A stretch of 64,000 bases of DNA. It comes from Pyrenophora tritici-repentis (lineage: Eukaryota; Ascomycota; Dothideomycetes; Pleosporales; Pleosporaceae). The stretch lies in assembly GCF_003171515.1 (NCBI RefSeq), contig NC_089398.1, positions 62,001 to 126,000 of the forward strand. Reading direction: 5' to 3'. Below are positions 63,301 through 64,000 of the stretch, one piece after another; the stretch's first letter is position 1; every line of letters begins with the position of its first letter. The notes below the pieces were generated by a model. The model was not told the DNA's origin. It was given only the letters and a program-made list of their open reading frames with translations, and did no database searches. Both the position numbers and the translations under genes were made by a program.

Positions 63301-63494
63301 AACACTGAGTTTTGGTAATTTGTATGTAGCTTAATCTCTTTGTAGTAGTCAAGTAATCCAAGTACTTGCAAGTAATACAAGCAAGTCAAGCAAGTAAAAA
63401 AATCACCCCAAGCAAGTCAAGTAAAGCCTATGTTTGAACCAAGCAAGTCAAGTTTAGAGCGGTGACTTGCTTTACTTGCTTGTTGGAAAGTCTG
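60363..63494 (+). mobile_element. hAT C2, 3.13-kb transposon
   Basis: Same ends and subterminal AAGCAAGT repeats as C1, in the opposite orientation. It is 3132 bp versus 3130; I see one extra C (five versus four, just before the ATG) and one extra G in the hATC region. The flanks TTAATTTC and TAAGTTCC do not form a duplication. Confidence 0.93.
60754..63318 (+). CDS. hAT C2 transposase, 854 aa
   Basis: The ATG is at 60754 (MAKRRLPQTSARSKRTK). The frame is open further upstream to 60388, but that part is terminal repeat and lacks an ATG. Motifs are ENFDGIDWARLPDFIKPL, the BED-like finger FVCKYCHVHKTI, HVSFDGWTTKGGKRGFFG (about 315), GYFVLDNATNNDTA (about 385), VVTRWNSYYAAF (about 505) and a complete hATC domain (FAIDIMTIPASSSDCERLFS, then ELGDLLEPKRRALGSELLAA). 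It ends with LEWNTEFW. Compared with C1 it lacks the frameshift, so C2 could supply transposase for both. Confidence 0.92.
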   Translation: MAKRRLPQTSARSKRTKVAAATNNVASTPEASPEPASKPASKPRPQRRSPRKTLAAASQANASPPIPTFELQFLESQAEAEIVAPTEGSRAGTVATTEAGEGGQDETNSALVENFDGIDWARLPDFIKPLARSKRPKSWIFQYGYRVVERHATSRIWFVCKYCHVHKTIDAGRGGLFNITQATTSAATHLSQPKPGHNLTKDGPKLAQRARGQLSLRQAFDAGLDVQQNTANAFGNFDVEGFRTATVMWLVNRNHPLSELTTPDFREMMRFANPEAEAALWVSNTSVSTFVMRLFRSIRPQVIDTLSGSVSKIHVSFDGWTTKGGKRGFFGVVAHFADAAGIIRDLPIDLPELAGAHTGEAIAKAISTTLSAYGITSDRLGYFVLDNATNNDTAIAALAREYEFESAHRRLRCSCHTLNLIGQAIIFGTNKDAYGNTQEQYNTEEQYMREWRKDGPIGVLVDVINYIKTPQQYELFRGYQRLANNNLPAEGRLKVLEPVKPVVTRWNSYYAAFERATKLQAAYNLYAEHHINRVILEDAHAAQRNNKRPDAPNWMRSTGLRAADWAVIAEYQDCLEPLKYATKRLEGRSKDGKYGAIYEVIPVFEYVLSKLEARARPFEHVDFNAHAEAPEDHLNVNLRAAWSKANDYYNKLDDSPAYYAAVCLHPYYKNYCDVAWADKADWLTSANASFQQLWAAYKPQRARQRYTTAPSSNNIDEAIIAILSRNNDREAPLDEFERWKTQEPQWTQEQYNADGNPVQYWIQLLPKYPHLAQFAIDIMTIPASSSDCERLFSELGDLLEPKRRALGSELLAALQLVRSWVRAGYKPYNCSEAKLSDEQLVGDYNILEWNTEFW

Positions 63495-63647
63495 TAAGTT
63501 CCACATTAATTCCATCATCTAGATAAGTAGGTACATGCGCTCTTCTTGAGATAGTTATTAAATTCAATCCATTATCTTACTCTACGAGAATGAAAACTGA
63601 GATTGAGGCTCAAACAGCATCTCGCTATTATGGTTGGCAATGGCAGC
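63495..63647. other. Spacer, 5' part of a possible split gene
   Basis: A CAG acceptor-like site at about 63617 is followed by a frame (HLAIM) that, once the MITE at 63648 is removed, would run into the 63818-63943 stretch. Confidence 0.25.
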
Positions 63648-63809
63648 CACAGTCCGCAACAATCAATTAAGTGGGTCCTAGAAGGTTCAGATTGGATTGA
63701 TTGATTACCGCTTTAAGCCTAGTAGTTACCTATAGGAGTTTAAGCCCTACCTAGATAGGTAAGTGGGTCTAGGAGAGTGACCGGATTGAATTGATTGTTG
63801 CGGAGTCTA
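63648..63809. mobile_element. 162-bp hAT-type MITE, copy 8
   Basis: Complete copy, same orientation as copy 1. The TSD is ATGGCAGC at 63640-63647 and 63810-63817. Confidence 0.95.
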
Positions 63810-63817
63810 ATGGCAGC

Positions 63818-64000
63818 GATTTCTGGTTCGTAGGTTTCATCGCTCTTAAGGCAGAGACTAACTTAACGATCGAAGCTGTTCACCCGACAACAAACGGTAC
63901 ATGTATCGCAGCAATGGATGCAAGCTCCAGACAATATGCAGAGTGAGATTATTGAACGTGTGAACGCGGCATTGGCGTATGAGAAGATTCCTAAGGTCCC
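63818..64000 (+). pseudogene. Possible gene fragment split by a MITE
   Basis: Joining across the MITE, a frame reads AIMVGNGSDFWFVGFIALKA, then TNLTIEAVHPTTNGTC, and stops near 63943. The composition is protein-like, but no start or family is recognised, and the window ends soon after. Confidence 0.25.

Overview
The window is fungal nuclear DNA from a filamentous ascomycete. The evidence is short introns (about 40-65 bp) with GTANGT donors and CTAAC-type branch sites, a HET-domain NLR, a FunK1 kinase, a Zn2Cys6/fungal-specific transcription factor, small secreted cysteine-rich proteins, and large BED-zinc-finger hAT transposases. The gene families suggest a plant-associated Pleosporales/Dothideomycete, but that placement is inference. 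It reads as an accessory, transposon-packed region rather than conserved core.

Layout. 1-2.5 kb: decayed Tc1/mariner pieces, two hAT-type MITEs and a small secreted protein gene. 2.84-13.05 kb: one Copia element (identical 192-bp LTRs, 5-bp TSD) that took three copies of a 162-bp MITE, one of which was later hit by a complete 3.68-kb hAT. 13-18 kb: a solo LTR, a different intact hAT (14.1-16.8 kb) and a 171-bp satellite. 18.5-24.5 kb: a MADS-like gene, a three-exon secreted protein gene and decayed repeats. 25-29.4 kb: a HET/NB-ARC/TPR NLR whose 3' end is lost in a MITE, a truncated neighbour and a kinase-like gene split by a 158-bp MITE. 29.8-33 kb: hAT B. 34-37.7 kb: a Zn2Cys6 regulator interrupted by a 1.7-kb LTR element. 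38-42 kb: small genes, including a spliced zinc-finger gene. 41.6-46.9 kb: a 652-codon gene broken by hAT C1 and a MITE. 46.9-59.4 kb: low-copy genes (uncharacterised, F-box-like, FunK1 pseudogene, methyltransferase). 60.4-63.5 kb: hAT C2, almost identical to C1. 63.6 kb: another MITE.

The main theme is a hAT/MITE system. At least seven terminal types share the pattern 'variable 7-9 nt head + CAACAAKCAA core', with 8-bp target duplications. Eight copies of the 162-bp MITE appear identical by eye, and their termini match autonomous hAT B. Removing insertions together with one TSD copy restores open frames in four host genes (kinase-like, Zn2Cys6, the 41.6-kb gene and the 52.2-kb gene), so insertion into coding sequence is recent. 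One MITE without a TSD sits exactly where two host genes end, marking a rearrangement breakpoint. No rRNA, tRNA or CRISPR array was recognised.
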